Part shown: positions 22,205-33,724 of the stretch, one piece after another
How the letters are laid out: each line of letters opens with the position of its first letter
How positions within the stretch are numbered: the stretch's first letter is position 1
DNA from: Halichoerus grypus
Lineage: Eukaryota > Chordata > Mammalia > Carnivora > Phocidae
Assembly (NCBI RefSeq): GCF_964656455.1
Contig: NC_135718.1
Coordinates: 48,112,014-48,176,013 of the forward strand
Direction of reading: 5' to 3'
Length of the DNA stretch: 64,000 nucleotides
Made by a program: the position numbers and the translations under genes
The notes under the pieces: model-generated
Told to the model about the DNA's origin: nothing
Databases searched by the model: none
The model's input: the letters and a program-made list of their open reading frames with translations, nothing else

Positions 22205-22810
22205 GGTTGGCGGGTTGGTGGATGGCGGTATTGGATATCATGGTGGCAGCAGTGATAGAGGTGGTGGTGGAAGTAGCCGTGGAGGTGATGGCAATGACAG
22301 TGGGTAATGGCTGTCGCCAAGAGCATACTGGCATAGTGAATGTGGTGGAGGAGATGATGGTGATGGTCATGATGGCAGTGGTGATGGGACTGATGATAAT
22401 GATAGTCCTGGTGGTGATGGAGATGATTAGGGTGGCAGTAACGGAAGTGGTGGGGTGGTGACAATCATGGTGGAGGGGAGGAGAAGGTAGGGGTGGAGGC
22501 AAAGATGGTGATGGTGATACTAATGGTTGTGGCCATAGGAGTATCAATATGGCAGAAGCAGTAGAAGTGATAATGATGGATGATGATAGTGGAGATGACA
22601 GAAGGAAAGATGGTAGTGAAGGTGGAGATGACATGGATGGGGGTAGTGAAAGTGATGGTGGTGGTGTTGGTGGTGGAGGAGATGGTGATAGTAATGGTGG
22701 TGGCCACTATAGTTCCAACACGGTGGAAGTGGAGGAGGTGACGGTGGTGGAGGTGATGAGGGTGGTGGTGATGGTCATGACCATGGCCATGCCGGCAGTG
22801 GTATAATGAT
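22205..22810 (+). repeat. Degenerate GTG/GAT-rich array (about 600 bp)
   Basis: Imperfect runs of GTG, GAT, ATG and GGT without a fixed long period. Because the triplet composition avoids stops, open frames run through it on both strands and predict Val/Met/Gly-rich or His/Thr/Ser-rich low-complexity peptides. These are composition artefacts. On the minus strand a long His-rich frame covers 22129-22464. Confidence 0.85.
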
Positions 22811-22814
22811 GGTG

Positions 22815-23080
22815 GAATTACTGGTGGGCCATTGGTCATGGTGTTATTATTGGTGATGACAGTGACTATCTGGGCGATGGTAGTAGTCGACCCCTGCCTC
22901 CATAGGTGCGTCAGAAAATGGGACCCCTGGGTCCCCCCCTGGTGGCCACGGGAAGGCAGAGAAGCCCTCTGAGGGATGGGGGCTAGAATGATGAGGCCAA
23001 GACAGCCTTGTGCTACCCCTCAACAGAGAGCCCAAGCCTACAGAGGGGCAAGGGTGGCAGTGCGGACAAGACAGCAGAGC
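22815..23080. other. No feature
   Basis: Short unique interval between the array and the next AT-rich block. Confidence 0.4.
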
Positions 23081-23084
23081 AAGT

Positions 23085-23315
23085 CAGTCACATCATATTT
23101 CAGTAACAGCATGTAGCTGCTTGTTAGCAGAGATCTGCTTTCCAACGGCAAATAATAAAATTATGCTTTTTGTGCAGCTAATGAAATGCAAATTGAAGCT
23201 GGATGCACATTAATGCAAAGAGTTGAATATCCATTTAATCAGCTCCTCCCTGCAGGGGCCAATGATAAAAATGACAGAGGAATTGCATTGCTAATTCCGG
23301 GCCTGTCACATCTTA
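23085..23315. promoter_or_regulatory. Conserved non-coding element candidate with POU octamer
   Basis: AT-rich block lacking repeat identity. It contains a perfect POU octamer ATGCAAAT at 23186-23193, TAATGCAAAG at 23211-23220, repeated ATTAATG/CTAATG/CTAATTC homeodomain-type cores and AAATGACAG. This motif density is typical of developmental enhancers. Function is inferred. Confidence 0.4.
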
Positions 23316-23319
23316 TACA

Positions 23320-23620
23320 CCCTTACCTTGTAAACCCAGTATTCCTGTGGCTGGCACCTGCCTGAAGGGCCCAAGGTTTATGTGCCAGGGCTCGGGGAGC
23401 CTGGGAATCCCTTTTGTGGGGGAGGGATTAGGTGGTTGGGCCCAGATGGGAGTAGGGAGGCCTGGAGGGAGTAGAATGAATCAGATAGGATCGTTCCTAT
23501 ATAAAATAAACCGCCACTAGCCTCTCTGCTGTCCCCCCACTAGGCCGGCTTCTCTCCCCCGTGGTGGGCGGGATGATAGACTATTTCTTCATGTGCTGGA
23601 CATCAGAGATCTGTGGTGTA
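23320..23620. other. No gene; isolated TATA-like string
   Basis: TATATAAAA at 23498-23506 sits in GC-rich surroundings, about 30 bp upstream of nothing recognisable as a first exon. Confidence 0.3.
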
Positions 23621-23624
23621 ACAC

Positions 23625-23840
23625 CAAAGCCGGCACAGAGCATCTGCTTACTCTGTGCCAGGTGCCCTGCAAGGCCGTGGATGAGCACCTGCTCCTGTGG
23701 CCAGCAGAGGCCGGTACACTTCCTTCTACTTTCGGATGAGGACACTGAGACTGAGAAGGTGAAGTGCGTGGCCAAAGGGCACGTAGCTCATGAGGGATCT
23801 GAAGGCACACAGTGTGTGACTCTTCGGCCACATTCCTAGC
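23625..23840 (-). repeat. MIR SINE
   Basis: CATCTGCTTACTCTGTGCCAGGTGCCC, then CGGATGAGGACACTGAGACTGAGAAGG, GGCCAAAGGGCACGTAGCTCATGAGG: inverted MIR, diverged. Confidence 0.65.
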
Positions 23841-23844
23841 TGTT

Positions 23845-24790
23845 GGAGTACACTGTTTCCCCCGAAGGAAAGGACATCTGGGGAGCGTGGTACCCAGCAG
23901 CTGAGGGGGCTGGAAGGAGGGGGAGGCGGTCAGGAGCAGGGCTGGAGGCTATTGTTAGAGAGTAAAAGACAGGAAGCATCCGCCTAAATGGTAAGAGGGG
24001 CTGGAGGTCATCTCTGCCCCACTCTGAGTCCCACCCAGACCAGCGACTTTGGGACAGAGGCCTCCACCCAGGCTGTCTGAGGGAGGGGAGGGGAAGCAGG
24101 CCAGGCGTGCCCTTGTTAAATGCAGGAGTGAGGCGATCAAGGTGAATCTGTAAGTCAGTGATCCCGGAGACAAGGAGGAAGACAGATCAGAGGGGACAGA
24201 GAAGCAGCAAGGGCATGCTACAATGACAGAGGCCAGGGGTGATGGGCTGGAAGCGGGGTCCACCTGCACGCATCCTGTCTGGGTCTCCACTCTGTCACGC
24301 CAGAGCATTTGGGGACAGCAAGAAAACACTGGGGCCTCAGGGGCCTCCCCAACATTGACAGCAGCTGTGGTGGGCTCTGAGGGGCTTGGTGGGGACGTGT
24401 AAGCCTGTCCAAATGACAGTGGTGACAAGGGGGTCCTTCCTAGCCCTGGAGCTCGGGCCAGGGGCCAGCACGCTGATGAACAATACACACCCCGCCTTCA
24501 AAGAGCCTGCGCCCCTGACAACCTGTCTCCGGATTCTGATTGGACTTGACAGGTTCCTTCCAGATGCCACACGGCTACTCAGGCAAGATTTACCTACCAC
24601 CCGGCCTCTGACAGGACACAAATGAGGAGGCCCAAGCGCCCAGCACAGCTGTAAACAAGGACCCTGGAATCGGCACTTGCCCCCAACCCTGCCTACCCTC
24701 AGCAGCTGGAGGGGAGATGCAGATCCTCAGAGCAGCCCTCCAAGCCCACCCTGATCACGGCCACACTGATGCCACTCCCCTCAGGGAGTC
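23845..24790. other. No gene or confident repeat
   Basis: The longest frame, 23955-24488 (minus, 177 codons), is proline- and serine-rich with no domain or start context, in a GC-rich interval. Confidence 0.4.
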
Positions 24791-24794
24791 ACCG

Positions 24795-24975
24795 TGCTCT
24801 CATTTTGGCCACTTCCTGAGCACCTACTATGTGCCGGGCACCCTACACCTGGCACTCTACTGAATCATGGTAACAACAACCCTTTCATAAAGCAACTCTT
24901 TTTTGTCCCCATTCTACGGATGTGGAAACAGAGGCCACCAAGCTCGCCGAGAACGTGCTTCCGCTGACCTCCGGG
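24795..24975 (-). repeat. MIR SINE
   Basis: CCTGAGCACCTACTATGTGCCGGGCACC, AATCATGGTAACAACAACCC, CCCCATTCTACGGATGTGGAAACAGAGGC. Confidence 0.75.
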
Positions 24976-24979
24976 TCTG

Positions 24980-26745
24980 TGCTCCGCCATGCTGTGTTTG
25001 GCCATGGGCCGCCCTAAGGGCAGCTATGGAAGATGCTCGCACAGTCCCTGCTCCCAAAGACCTTGTGAGTTCCTCTGGGGTGACTGTCTTTCAAAAGAGT
25101 GGGTAGTTTCTCACAGATGCACACACACCACCTAAAAACCCAAGCGCAGAGCAGTGGGCTCACCACGCGACCACTGGTGTATAAAGGCGAGAAAGAAATA
25201 TATGTTTGTGTTCGCTTTAATGTAAACACATTAAACAGAGGCCCTCGGGACGTGAGAAATCAGTAGCAGCGTCTAGCTCGGCGAGAAGGAATGGACAGAT
25301 GGGGGCGAGGGGGCTGGGGAAGAGGTTTACTCTATGATCCTCTCATTTTATTTGTAGTCCTTCAAAAATTTTAAGGAGAGTTTTTAACTAAAACATTAAA
25401 CATCCTTTTCCCCTGCATTAGCCCAGCGGTTGCCCACAATAAGACCGTGAGGGGCCATTCCTCGGCAAAGGAGCCGGAAGCGCAGAAGGGTTGGTTTGGG
25501 GCTGAGGCTCATGCCCTGGTCACGGACAACCAGGCGCAGCCGCCCCCCCCATCCCCTCCTTCCACACGCACTGGCTCCTAGTTCAGTGCCCCACAGGGCT
25601 GGGCACACAGTGGATCTCAGTAAATAAGACGTCATCCCCCGCTCCAGGACATAGATGGAAGGGCCAAGGTAAAATAAACTGGCTTCCCTAAACAAAGGCA
25701 AAGGAAAAAGAACTAAAGCTTAGCACCAGTAAGGCTTGGCCAGAAGAGGCCCTTGGTAGGGAGAGGGGCAGGCCCAGGGCCTGTAGATACTGTGACTTTG
25801 AGCTCCACCTTCCTGGAGGATGGGGTCTGGCCTCGACTCCCACTGCTGCCCCAAGCAGCTGCCCACTGATGCCTCTTCTCTCTAGTGCTCCAGCCCTTGG
25901 CCTCCCTTAGCACAACCAAGACCAACATTACCTTTCCACAAAGCTCCACTTAGGGAAGCAAGGGGCTGAAGAGCAGGAGAAGGAGGTTCTGCTCCTGGGG
26001 CTCATTTCCAGTTCCCCCCCTCCATCAACACACTTCTGACCTGTCCACCCAGCAGCACCTTGACCACGTCCTGGTTGCCAAATGGCATCCTCACCTCCCT
26101 ATTCCCCTAGGGCTTCACCAGCCCTACATCGCACCCCCAGGACCTGCCACTGACTCCACTCCCAGGCCAGGCTCCTGGGCCTCATCACCAGGAGAGAGGC
26201 ACCAACGAGGACCCTGCACCCCTAGATCCTGCCTGGGTGTCCCTTCCCCTCACTGGCCAATGCTCACACAGCCTTCAATGCCAGGAGACAAGTGCCAATT
26301 AACAAGAGTTACACGTGGGCAGTATGGGCAGCCTTCCAGAACACGCTGCATTTGGGTTGGTAGTTTCTGTGCCCAAGAGCAATGGGACAGACATAGACGC
26401 TGAGCTATGGAACAAGGATATGAGGAAGGGAGACAGTTTTCATAGAAGTTTTGAGCTGGGACCTCTCTACCAACATTCTAGATCCTGGCCTGGGATGTAG
26501 GGTCATGAAGGTCAATGAGACAGGGCTCCCCAGGGTAGGAGAGACAGGTGTGAAAACAAGATGGGCAAAAGAGTGTCATTAAAGTAAAAGAGAAAGGACA
26601 GGGAGGTGACCACTGGGGACATCAAGGAGGCTTCCAGAAGGAAGGATGAACAGGGGTGCACTCACCAGGCCAGTGGGAAGGAAACAAGCTTCCTTCACCA
26701 CAGTTGTTCAGACCGGGTCTATACCACCTATGCACCTGGTTGATG
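24980..26745. other. No gene; scattered old repeat fragments
   Basis: No coding signal. 25580-25640 (GTGCCCCACAGGGCTGGGCACACAGTGG) looks like an L2/MIR tail. 26480-26700 partly resembles the unnamed module seen at 18185. The rest is unrecognised. Confidence 0.4.
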
Positions 26746-26749
26746 TGAA

Positions 26750-26945
26750 GCAACGCCGTCTGATAGAACTTTCTGCAGTGATGGAAATGTCCAATACAAT
26801 TGCCACTAGCTGGGTGTAGCTATTGAGCCCTTGAAATGCAACAAGCACAATGAAGGAACTGAATGTTTAAATTTTTAAAATTTTAACTCATTTAAATTTA
26901 AATAGGCAGGTGACTACCACATTGAACTTTGACGCTTCTAGAAGA
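26750..26945 (+). mobile_element. hAT-Charlie-type DNA transposon fossil
   Basis: GTCTGATAGAACTTTCTGCAGTGATGG, GTCCAATACAATTGCCACTAGC, GTAGCTATTGAGCCCTTGAAATG, GAAGGAACTGAATGTTTAAATTTT and AATTTAAATAGGCAGGTGACTACC follow a known Charlie-group non-autonomous element. Subfamily not resolved. Confidence 0.65.
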
Positions 26946-26949
26946 ATGA

Positions 26950-27220
26950 AGGTGAGAAAAGCTGCTGGCATCAGTAGTCACTTGTTGGCTGTGTCCTACA
27001 AGGAAGAAATCTCTGAGGATTGAGGCAGTCCAGGAAAAGGCTGATCAAGGAGAGAATCTTAGCATTGGTGAACGGCTGACATCAAACCGAGGTTGGGGTC
27101 AAGCTCACCTCACCCACCCAGGCCCAAAACACATGGGCCATCTGGTTTCCCCGAAGCCAAGGACAGTGGCTCTCCTGAAATCATCACTCAGCTGAGTTTG
27201 GGGTGGCCTGAATTGTCTTT
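26950..27220. other. No feature
   Basis: Unique-looking. Confidence 0.35.
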
Positions 27221-27224
27221 GTTT

Positions 27225-27445
27225 GGGGCTGTTTGTTTTGAGTGGTGTCGTTATTTTATTTTTAAATTACCTATAATGCACCCTTTAAAAATTCCCTAAT
27301 TACAGATAGGATAAATACATAATTGCAGACTTTTTAAAAGCACATATTATTTACTCAATACTCCATAATTACGGTCTTTTCCACGAAATGTATTATTTCC
27401 TGGATGGTCCATAATCGCTCCTTTGAAGCCAGCTGGGGAAGGCCG
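27225..27445. promoter_or_regulatory. Conserved non-coding element candidate, homeodomain-motif-rich
   Basis: AT-rich block with TAATTA at 27298-27303 and 27366-27371, TAATTG at 27320-27325, plus CCTATAATGC, GATAGGATAAA and CATAATCG. No repeat identity recognised. It falls back abruptly to GC-rich sequence at about 27445. Confidence 0.4.
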
Positions 27446-27449
27446 AACT

Positions 27450-28105
27450 GTCCCTCCGAGTCAGTTCACAGGTCACTGGTCCTGGCCCATGAGGCAGTTT
27501 ATGAGCCACTGCGGCTGGCTGTGGGAGCACAGGTGGATCCGGCCGCTGCTGGTCTCACGGAAGTCGCTGGGATTGGGGTCTGAGGTGGAGGCACTCCTGT
27601 TTCTCTCTGGATTCTTCTGATGACAGGCAGGAATGGCTTAGAGGTGCACGCTCAGGCTGGGGGTTAGCAGCCTGGCGGGTGTGTATCCCAGGGCCATTGT
27701 TGGCTCACCCTGCAACTGTAGACAAGGCTCTTGGTTTGGGTTTTACCCTAAGCAGCCCCTGAGCCTGGGATTTGGGCGAGGGGATCCCGGGAAGTCCGGG
27801 GGAGGGAGCAAAGCTACAGGCGTGTGCCTTCGTGAGCAGGTTACCGCTGCCATCCATACCTTCAGACACGGCAGGACACACCTCGGAACTGTCCCCAAGG
27901 AAGCTAGGTATTAATCTACCAACTCTCATCCCTCGCTTCTCGAGGGTCGTCCCCCGGCATGTTAACTCCCCAACACTCCCAGGCTTCCCTGCACACAGTG
28001 GGGCAGGAAGCCATCAGCACGCCCAGCCGCTGCCCACCAAGGCTGCAGGTAACCTTCAAGAAAGACCAAAGGGTTACATGCAGGCACCAGGAGTCAAAGC
28101 ACATT
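27450..28105. other. No gene or recognised repeat
   Basis: Open frames to 111 codons on both strands, no product recognised. Confidence 0.4.
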
Positions 28106-28109
28106 AGTT

Positions 28110-28235
28110 ACTCTCTCTCTCTCTGCCTCTGGCTTTCTCATCTGCAAATGAAGATAAAAGTCGAACCTGCCTCGTAGATTATGGAGAAGAGAAAGTGAGG
28201 TTGGATAAATGGAAGTCGCTATTATTGTGAGTGAC
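28110..28235 (+). repeat. MIR fragment
   Basis: CTGGCTTTCTCATCTGCAAATGAAGATAAAAG ... GAACCTGCCTCGTAGATTATGGAG: second half of MIR core. Confidence 0.55.
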
Positions 28236-28489
28236 AATGAATAAGGCCTTCGCTGAGCCCTTGGCAGTGTGAATGGCAGCCCTCCCCAATTCAGAGAGGC
28301 TTTCAGGACCAGCCAAAAAATTATCACAAGGCCTGCAAAGCAGAACCTGGCATGATGGCAAATCCTTTGCCACATGGCTGTGTCCCCACACCTGTTACCC
28401 CAAGTCAGACACTGCTGGCTGACTTATCATTGCATCACTCTTCTTTCTCACTAAAGACCCGCAAGTTGGTCCAAATATGAGTGGCTTCA

Positions 28490-29215
28490 AGAAGATGAAT
28501 CTGGGTTAGGCTCAGCCAGTCACAGCCATTCCATGCTCCTCTTCCCAAATGGTTAGATTAGACATTTGACCTATTTCTAGCCAATGAGATGCAAAGGAAG
28601 ACGTTTGGGAAAGCTTTCCTCTCTGAGAAAAAGGAGATATTCTCTCTTCTGGCTTTGGACAATATTATGTAAGGAGTGATGCCTGGTGCAGCTACAGCTA
28701 CCTTGCCCCATGAGGGCCCCAGCCTGAGGACAAAGTTCACACATTGACAGTGGCAGAACAGACAATGGAAAAAAATCCAGTGCCTTACTCATATCGCTGG
28801 GTCCCTAAATTGATAAGCCCCTGAACTATCCTAGCATAAATAAACATATAAATGTATAAATAGCGGTCAGTACTAATGTAGTACTCATGGCAGGCTCTGC
28901 TCTAAGCACTGCGGATTTGTTCACCCATTTAATCCTCACAAGAGCCCAGAGAGAAGGGTACTATTGGTAGTTCCATTTACAGATGTGAAAACTGAGGCCC
29001 AGAAAGGTTAGGTAACTGGCTCAAGGTCCTACAGTTAGCAAGGACTCCACCTCAGGCAGTCTGGGTTTGGGCTCTGAACTCTTTCTGGTTATACTAGACT
29101 CTATTGTCACTTTACTATGTTTGTAACATAAAAAAATAAATCTCCCTATCCTTTAAGCCATTTTGACTTGTTTCATCTGTTAAGTGCGGCTGAAAGGATC
29201 CTAATTGATATACCT
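28490..29215 (+). repeat. LTR-like old retroelement split by MIR
   Basis: CCTATTTCTAGCCAATGAGATGCAAAGGAAG, GGGAAAGCTTTCCTCTCTGAG, TGATGCCTGGTGCAGCTACAGC, GCCTGAGGACAAAG and CATTGACAGTGGCAGAACAGAC are ordered as in an old LTR-type element. It resumes after the MIR (28865-29095) with ATAAATCTCCCTATCCTTTAAGCC and GCGGCTGAAAGGATCCTAATTGATA. Exact family not assigned. Confidence 0.5.
28865..29095 (-). repeat. MIR SINE
   Basis: Inverted MIR with CTGCTCTAAGCACTGCGG, TTTAATCCTCACAAGAGCCC, TTACAGATGTGAAAACTGAGGCCCAG and GTTAGGTAACTGGCTCAAGG. Confidence 0.85.
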
Positions 29216-29230
29216 CAGTGAGCTAAGCCA

Positions 29231-29285
29231 GGAAGGAAGGAAGATAGGAAGGAGGGGAGGAAGGGAGGGAGGGAGGAAGGGAGGA
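29231..29285 (+). repeat. GGAA/GGGA purine microsatellite
   Basis: Imperfect GGAA and GGGA tetranucleotides on one strand. Confidence 0.9.
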
Positions 29286-29434
29286 ATTTAATTTTAAATT
29301 AAAGGGGCATAGCTAAGTCTCAGATGTTGTCAGGAAAGTGGTACCTGGAAGTTCATGTCTCACATACTCCATGGCAGGACCCTCCCCTTGCAATGGCAAC
29401 ATGATGAAGGAGTATTGTCACTATTAGGCCAGCT

Positions 29435-29765
29435 TTACTATGAGCCCAAATCTGTGCTTAGCACTAACATAGATCATCTCAGAAGGTTCTTGACATGACT
29501 CTGCAACACAGGTGCTACCATCCCTCACTTACAAATTAGGAGCCATGATAATACTCTCTAGCATATCCTGAGTTCTTATTCTGTGCCAGCCACCAAGCTA
29601 AGCACTCCCCATGCCATTTCCCATTTAATCTCTACAATAATCCAATAAAGTTACCATGATTTTACAAAAAAGGAAACCAAGGCTCAGAGAAGCACTGGAG
29701 CACTGCCCAAGGACACAAGATGATAGGGAGAGCCAGCCATGATTCAAACTCAATCTGTAGACAAA
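29435..29765 (-). repeat. Two adjacent MIR copies
   Basis: First copy about 29435-29545 (GTGCTTAGCACTAACATAGATCATCTCAG, CACTTACAAATTAGG). The second, about 29550-29765, is more complete (TTCTTATTCTGTGCCAGCCACC, TTTAATCTCTACAATAATCC, TTTTACAAAAAAGGAAACC, GCCCAAGGACACAAG). Confidence 0.75.
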
Positions 29766-30114
29766 AGAAAGCATACCCAGAGAACCAGCCACCTGCGACC
29801 AAGAAATGGGGAGCCAGGCCAGCAGGAGCCTGGATGGCCCTGAATCTAGGCTGATGGCCATCAGCTCCAAGGAGGCATGAAGAAGTTATCGGCTGGAGCT
29901 GCCAACAGTGGGGAGGGGTGAGCTCCCCATCACCACAAGTGTTCTAACAGAGGCCAGGTGAGATTTGGCCATGGGTAAGAGAGTGTTGAGACCCCATCCA
30001 TCTCCACAAGTTAGGGATTTTAGGATTCTAAAATTCTATAGCCACATGTCCAAACTCTCTCCAAAGCCATGGAGAACTCACAGCCTATGGGTTTCCTGCT
30101 GACTGAAAAGGGAA

Positions 30115-30220
30115 ACCACTGAAGGAGCACTGGACCAGGAGTCCAGAAATCTGGGACTTGCCACTCTACCACCCCCTGGCTGAGGGATTCCAGACCATTC
30201 ATGTTGCCTCATCAGGTGCC
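30115..30220 (+). repeat. MIR fragment
   Basis: AGGAGCACTGGACCAGGAGTCCAGAAATCTGGGACTTGCCACTCTACC is the left half of MIR. Confidence 0.6.
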
Positions 30221-30374
30221 AGCCCACAGTGACAGGCATGGCCTTCGCTGGTACAACAAGGCACAAGAAGGAGTTTGAACTTCAAGGGGCTTACCATTTA
30301 AACACCAGCCTGCAGGGTTTCTAGAGAGCGCTCCCCAGCCGTGTCTGGGCCTTAGGTCTTATGAGGGCTGCTCA

Positions 30375-30505
30375 GGAGCAGAAAGCAGCCATCTACAGCT
30401 TGGCTACTCTTCAGGTGGATCTGGGGCAATTCTCTAATCCAGACTCAGTTTTCTCCTCTGTAAAATGGGGGTATAAACAAGGACTTCCTAAGGTCCCTTC
30501 CAATT
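30375..30505 (+). repeat. MIR fragment
   Basis: GATCTGGGGCAATTCTCTAATCCAGACTCAGTTTTCTCCTCTGTAAAATGGGGGTATAAAC. Confidence 0.7.
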
Positions 30506-30754
30506 CTGGAGGGGAAGAGGTTGGGGGTCTAAGCAGGGTCGCCATGTGGGTCCCAGCCTTTGGGAAAGAATGGGATCCCCCCCTGGCTTCTGAGAGCGCA
30601 CACTGGGAAATGGGGAATCACGGGGTCCTCACCCCCCACAGGGCCTGGTCAATCCTTTATACTTACAAATGGTGTCCAGGACTCCCCCAGGAAAGTGAAA
30701 TTTTAAGGTGATCCAGCTTATCCTTCGCCTCCTTGCTCTCTCCCTCGAGGGAGC

Positions 30755-30965
30755 ATCGTGGACACAGAGAGACCCAGATTGAGGTCCCCAGGCCTGCCCC
30801 TCACTGGCGGTCCAACCCTGGACAAGTCTGTCCTACCTTCCGTTTGTCACCTTCGGAATGGGAATGTACTAGCACATTCTCCCACTACAGGGAGGGCAAG
30901 AAGGCATTCGAGAGTCTGGCACAGTACGGAGTACACGGCTGGCGCTCAATAACAAATGCGTGCTT
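30755..30965 (+). repeat. MIR SINE, diverged
   Basis: AACCCTGGACAAGTCTGTCC, CACCTTCGGAATGGG and the tail GTCTGGCACAGTACGGAGTACACGG, GCTCAATAACAAATG. Confidence 0.55.
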
Positions 30966-30969
30966 TCTC

Positions 30970-33635
30970 CCCACAGGCAGGGGCACAGCTCCCCCCCTCC
31001 CCCCCAAGGAGAAGGACACCTGGCAGGGCGGGCTTTGAGGCTGGCAGGACAGAGGTGACACCCCCACCAGAGGCAGGACCCCTGCAGCGGGGGAGCCAGC
31101 TGGGCTCGGGCCAGATAAAGGACAAAGGAGGGGCGGAAGCAGGGCTGCATCAGCACTTGGGAAGGGCAGGGCGGTGACAGGGACGCTGAGCACAGCCCAC
31201 TCTTCTGAGCCGGTGCCCAAGAAATCACCCTTGGCCCGGGGGAGCGTGCAGCGCCTAACAATGAGGGCGCCGCAGGCTCCCCACTCCGCCTGCCCCGCCT
31301 GCGCCCCACTGCCTCACTCACCTTTGCAGGTCTCAGCTCCTAGTCAGGGCATCCCCCCACCTAGCCTGAAGGGACCCCCTCCAATCAGAGCTCCTAGTCG
31401 GTCACAACTCTCGATGCAGCACACGTGGACTCAAGGCCTGCCAGGCGCCCCACCCGTGCTGTGGGCAGAAGTAGAGATGGGCCAGCCATCACCACCCCGG
31501 CCCCAGCCCCCGGCCATGGAGAAGCGTCCCTCACAGGGAGTGGAAGCCAGCGGCCCCCTGCCTCAGCTCTGGGTGCCCACGCTCAGCCTCCCCTGCAGGA
31601 GAGCATCCCTGGAGCACTGCCCATAAACTGCTTATGACCAGCAACGGGTGGGACAACTCCCACAACAAATGTGCACATTTCCTGGTAGGGCTGCAGGCCA
31701 GGTAGCATGGTTAATGATCAGTCCTCTTTGCAAAACTGGTGAGTCAGGAACGCATGCTAAATGCCTTCCAGAAGTCACTGGAGGGGGTGGGGGATGCTGT
31801 GGGAGGAGAGCCCACCTCCCTATCTGCATAATTAGGGATGGGGCAAGGGATCTCTAAGACTCCTCCCAGAGCTAACCATCTGAGGGTCTGGGAACCCCGT
31901 GCCTGGGTGGTCCAGCCCCAAGTCCCATTTCCAAATTAATCCACCAAGTCAGGCCTCCCAACAATGGTGAGGTGGGCTTCTGACCACGATGGGAAGGTGG
32001 ACGCCCGTAAGAGAGGCCTGGGTACAGCAAGAATCAATGTTTAGTATCAGTTCAACCATAGAATCAGCACCCCAGAACCCTTTGCCTGTGTAGGGAAATC
32101 TGGGAGGGGTATAAGAGACTAGTCAACACCACCAGGGTACCTCAGTCCACTCTGGAGGCCACCTGCAGACACGTCCCCGTCCTGCCAAGGTCTCATGGCT
32201 TCTCCACATGAGGGTGGTCTGGTGTGGCCTGTGTGCCGGGCAGGGCAGAGAGCCAGGGGGCTGATGTGCCCCAGGAACAACCTTTGCCAGTGAGACCAGA
32301 AATGGTGGGCACATGCCTCCGCAACCTTGTTCCCAGCGGGGTGATGCCTGGGTGCAGTCCACATAACATCCTAGGGACCCGGAGTCGAGGGGTGACCTGG
32401 CTCAACTGCGTAGAGGCAGACGCCGGCGATCCTGAATCTGGCCTGAGGACACACACATACAAGGCACAGAGTTTCCATTCTGTTGCCACAGCTGCACAAA
32501 CATCCTGCTTCCAAGGCCACCACAGCCAAGATGCCCACAGAGCTGCCCAGTGCCCCGGGCTGGCAGGACGTGGCAGGGCGAGGGCCGTGATCCTGGACCC
32601 CCTGCCTACTGCCTGAACCCGGCTCTTTGTGCTTCCTACAATTCAGCGAATACCTGTTACCCTTTCCATAAATTGTCCTTCCTGCTTACATCAGCCAGAG
32701 TCTAGTTCTGTGGCTTAGAACAAAACGCCTAGCTGATAGACACACGGGAAGCAATGCAAGAACAATAACAAGGCCCCCAGGCGTTTTCCCCAACCCGACA
32801 ATCCTGGATTCCGAATCGCAGGAAGATGAAGACAACTATGGAGGGAGAGAGGCAGGGAGAAAAGAGGGGTGCTGGGGTACCTCCAACAGCAACCGTGGGC
32901 TCCTCTCCTAAAAGAAAGCCACAGTCCTGCCTTCAAGGAGCGCTCAGTCCGGGAGGGAGACAGGCATGAAAGCCAATAATCCCAATACAGGGTGATGTGA
33001 GTCGAGCCAGAGGGAACCACGAGGCAGAAGAGACACTGGTGTCTGGGATCAGGACGGGCTTCCCAGAGGAACAGTGTCTAAGCGGAGCTACGTGAAACAG
33101 CAAAGGAAAGGGAAGGAAAAGAGAGCAAACCGGGCGCTTCATGGCCATGAACAGGCTGGCCCGGAGCCAATCCCCGGATAAATCATGACTCAGTGCCTGG
33201 CTCCAACTATAAATCTGGGAGACAGACAGGCGGCTCTCTGGAGGGACCGCTGCTCCCTGGGGAGGGCTCCAAGTTTGTCACCAGCTAATAGGGAATAAAA
33301 ACACATCCGTCTGTGTGTGCAGAGATGTCTAAGTCTGCATACATACACATGAACACACACGCTCACACACAGGTACCCCAAGGAAGGGCACAGAGCAAAA
33401 ATAGTTTGCTGCAGCTGGGTGTTTGTAAGAATTCATGATCAGGACGGACTCATCCCTGTCAGAGTGGAGGCTTCAGGGAAACACTTGCCCGGCCCACGCG
33501 CAGAGCTGCCTTCCTTAGGGGCAGCGCGGTTTTCCCTTGTTGCTGCTTTCAAAGAGAGAGCTGACAGTGTCGGGGGGCAGGGGGGGCGGGTTTGAGAAGC
33601 AGGCCTCTGCGTTTCCAGCCTCAGTGTTTCCAAAC
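30970..33635. other. No gene; GC-rich intervals with a few old repeat scraps
   Basis: Open frames to 150 codons overlap on both strands (31174-31626 plus and 30869-31321 minus). They have proline-rich composition and no recognisable product. 32640-32735 resembles the end of an LTR-type element (CTGTGGCTTAGAACAAAACGCCTAGCTGATAGACAC). 32930-33140 partly matches the unnamed module. 31640-31760 is a small AT-richer patch of unknown nature. Confidence 0.4.
33572..33590 (+). other. Potential G-quadruplex
   Basis: G6-CA-G7-C-G3. The long runs allow four tracts with very short loops. Confidence 0.5.
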
Positions 33636-33639
33636 CGTT

Positions 33640-33722
33640 GAGGTGACCTCGGGAGAATCTCCTCCCTGACTTGGGCCTCAGTTTGCCCATCTGTACATTG
33701 AGATTAGTCTAGATCAACAATG
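33640..33722 (+). repeat. MIR fragment
   Basis: GGTGACCTCGGGAGAATCTCC and GGGCCTCAGTTTGCCCATCTGTACATTGAG. Confidence 0.7.
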
Positions 33723-33724
33723 CT

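Noticed and set aside
22129..22839. His-rich and Thr/Ser-rich frames (minus) and Val/Met-rich frames (plus)
   Set aside because: By-products of the GTG/GAT array.
23498..23506. TATA box-like TATATAAAA
   Set aside because: No initiator, CpG island or exon follows; such strings are frequent by chance.
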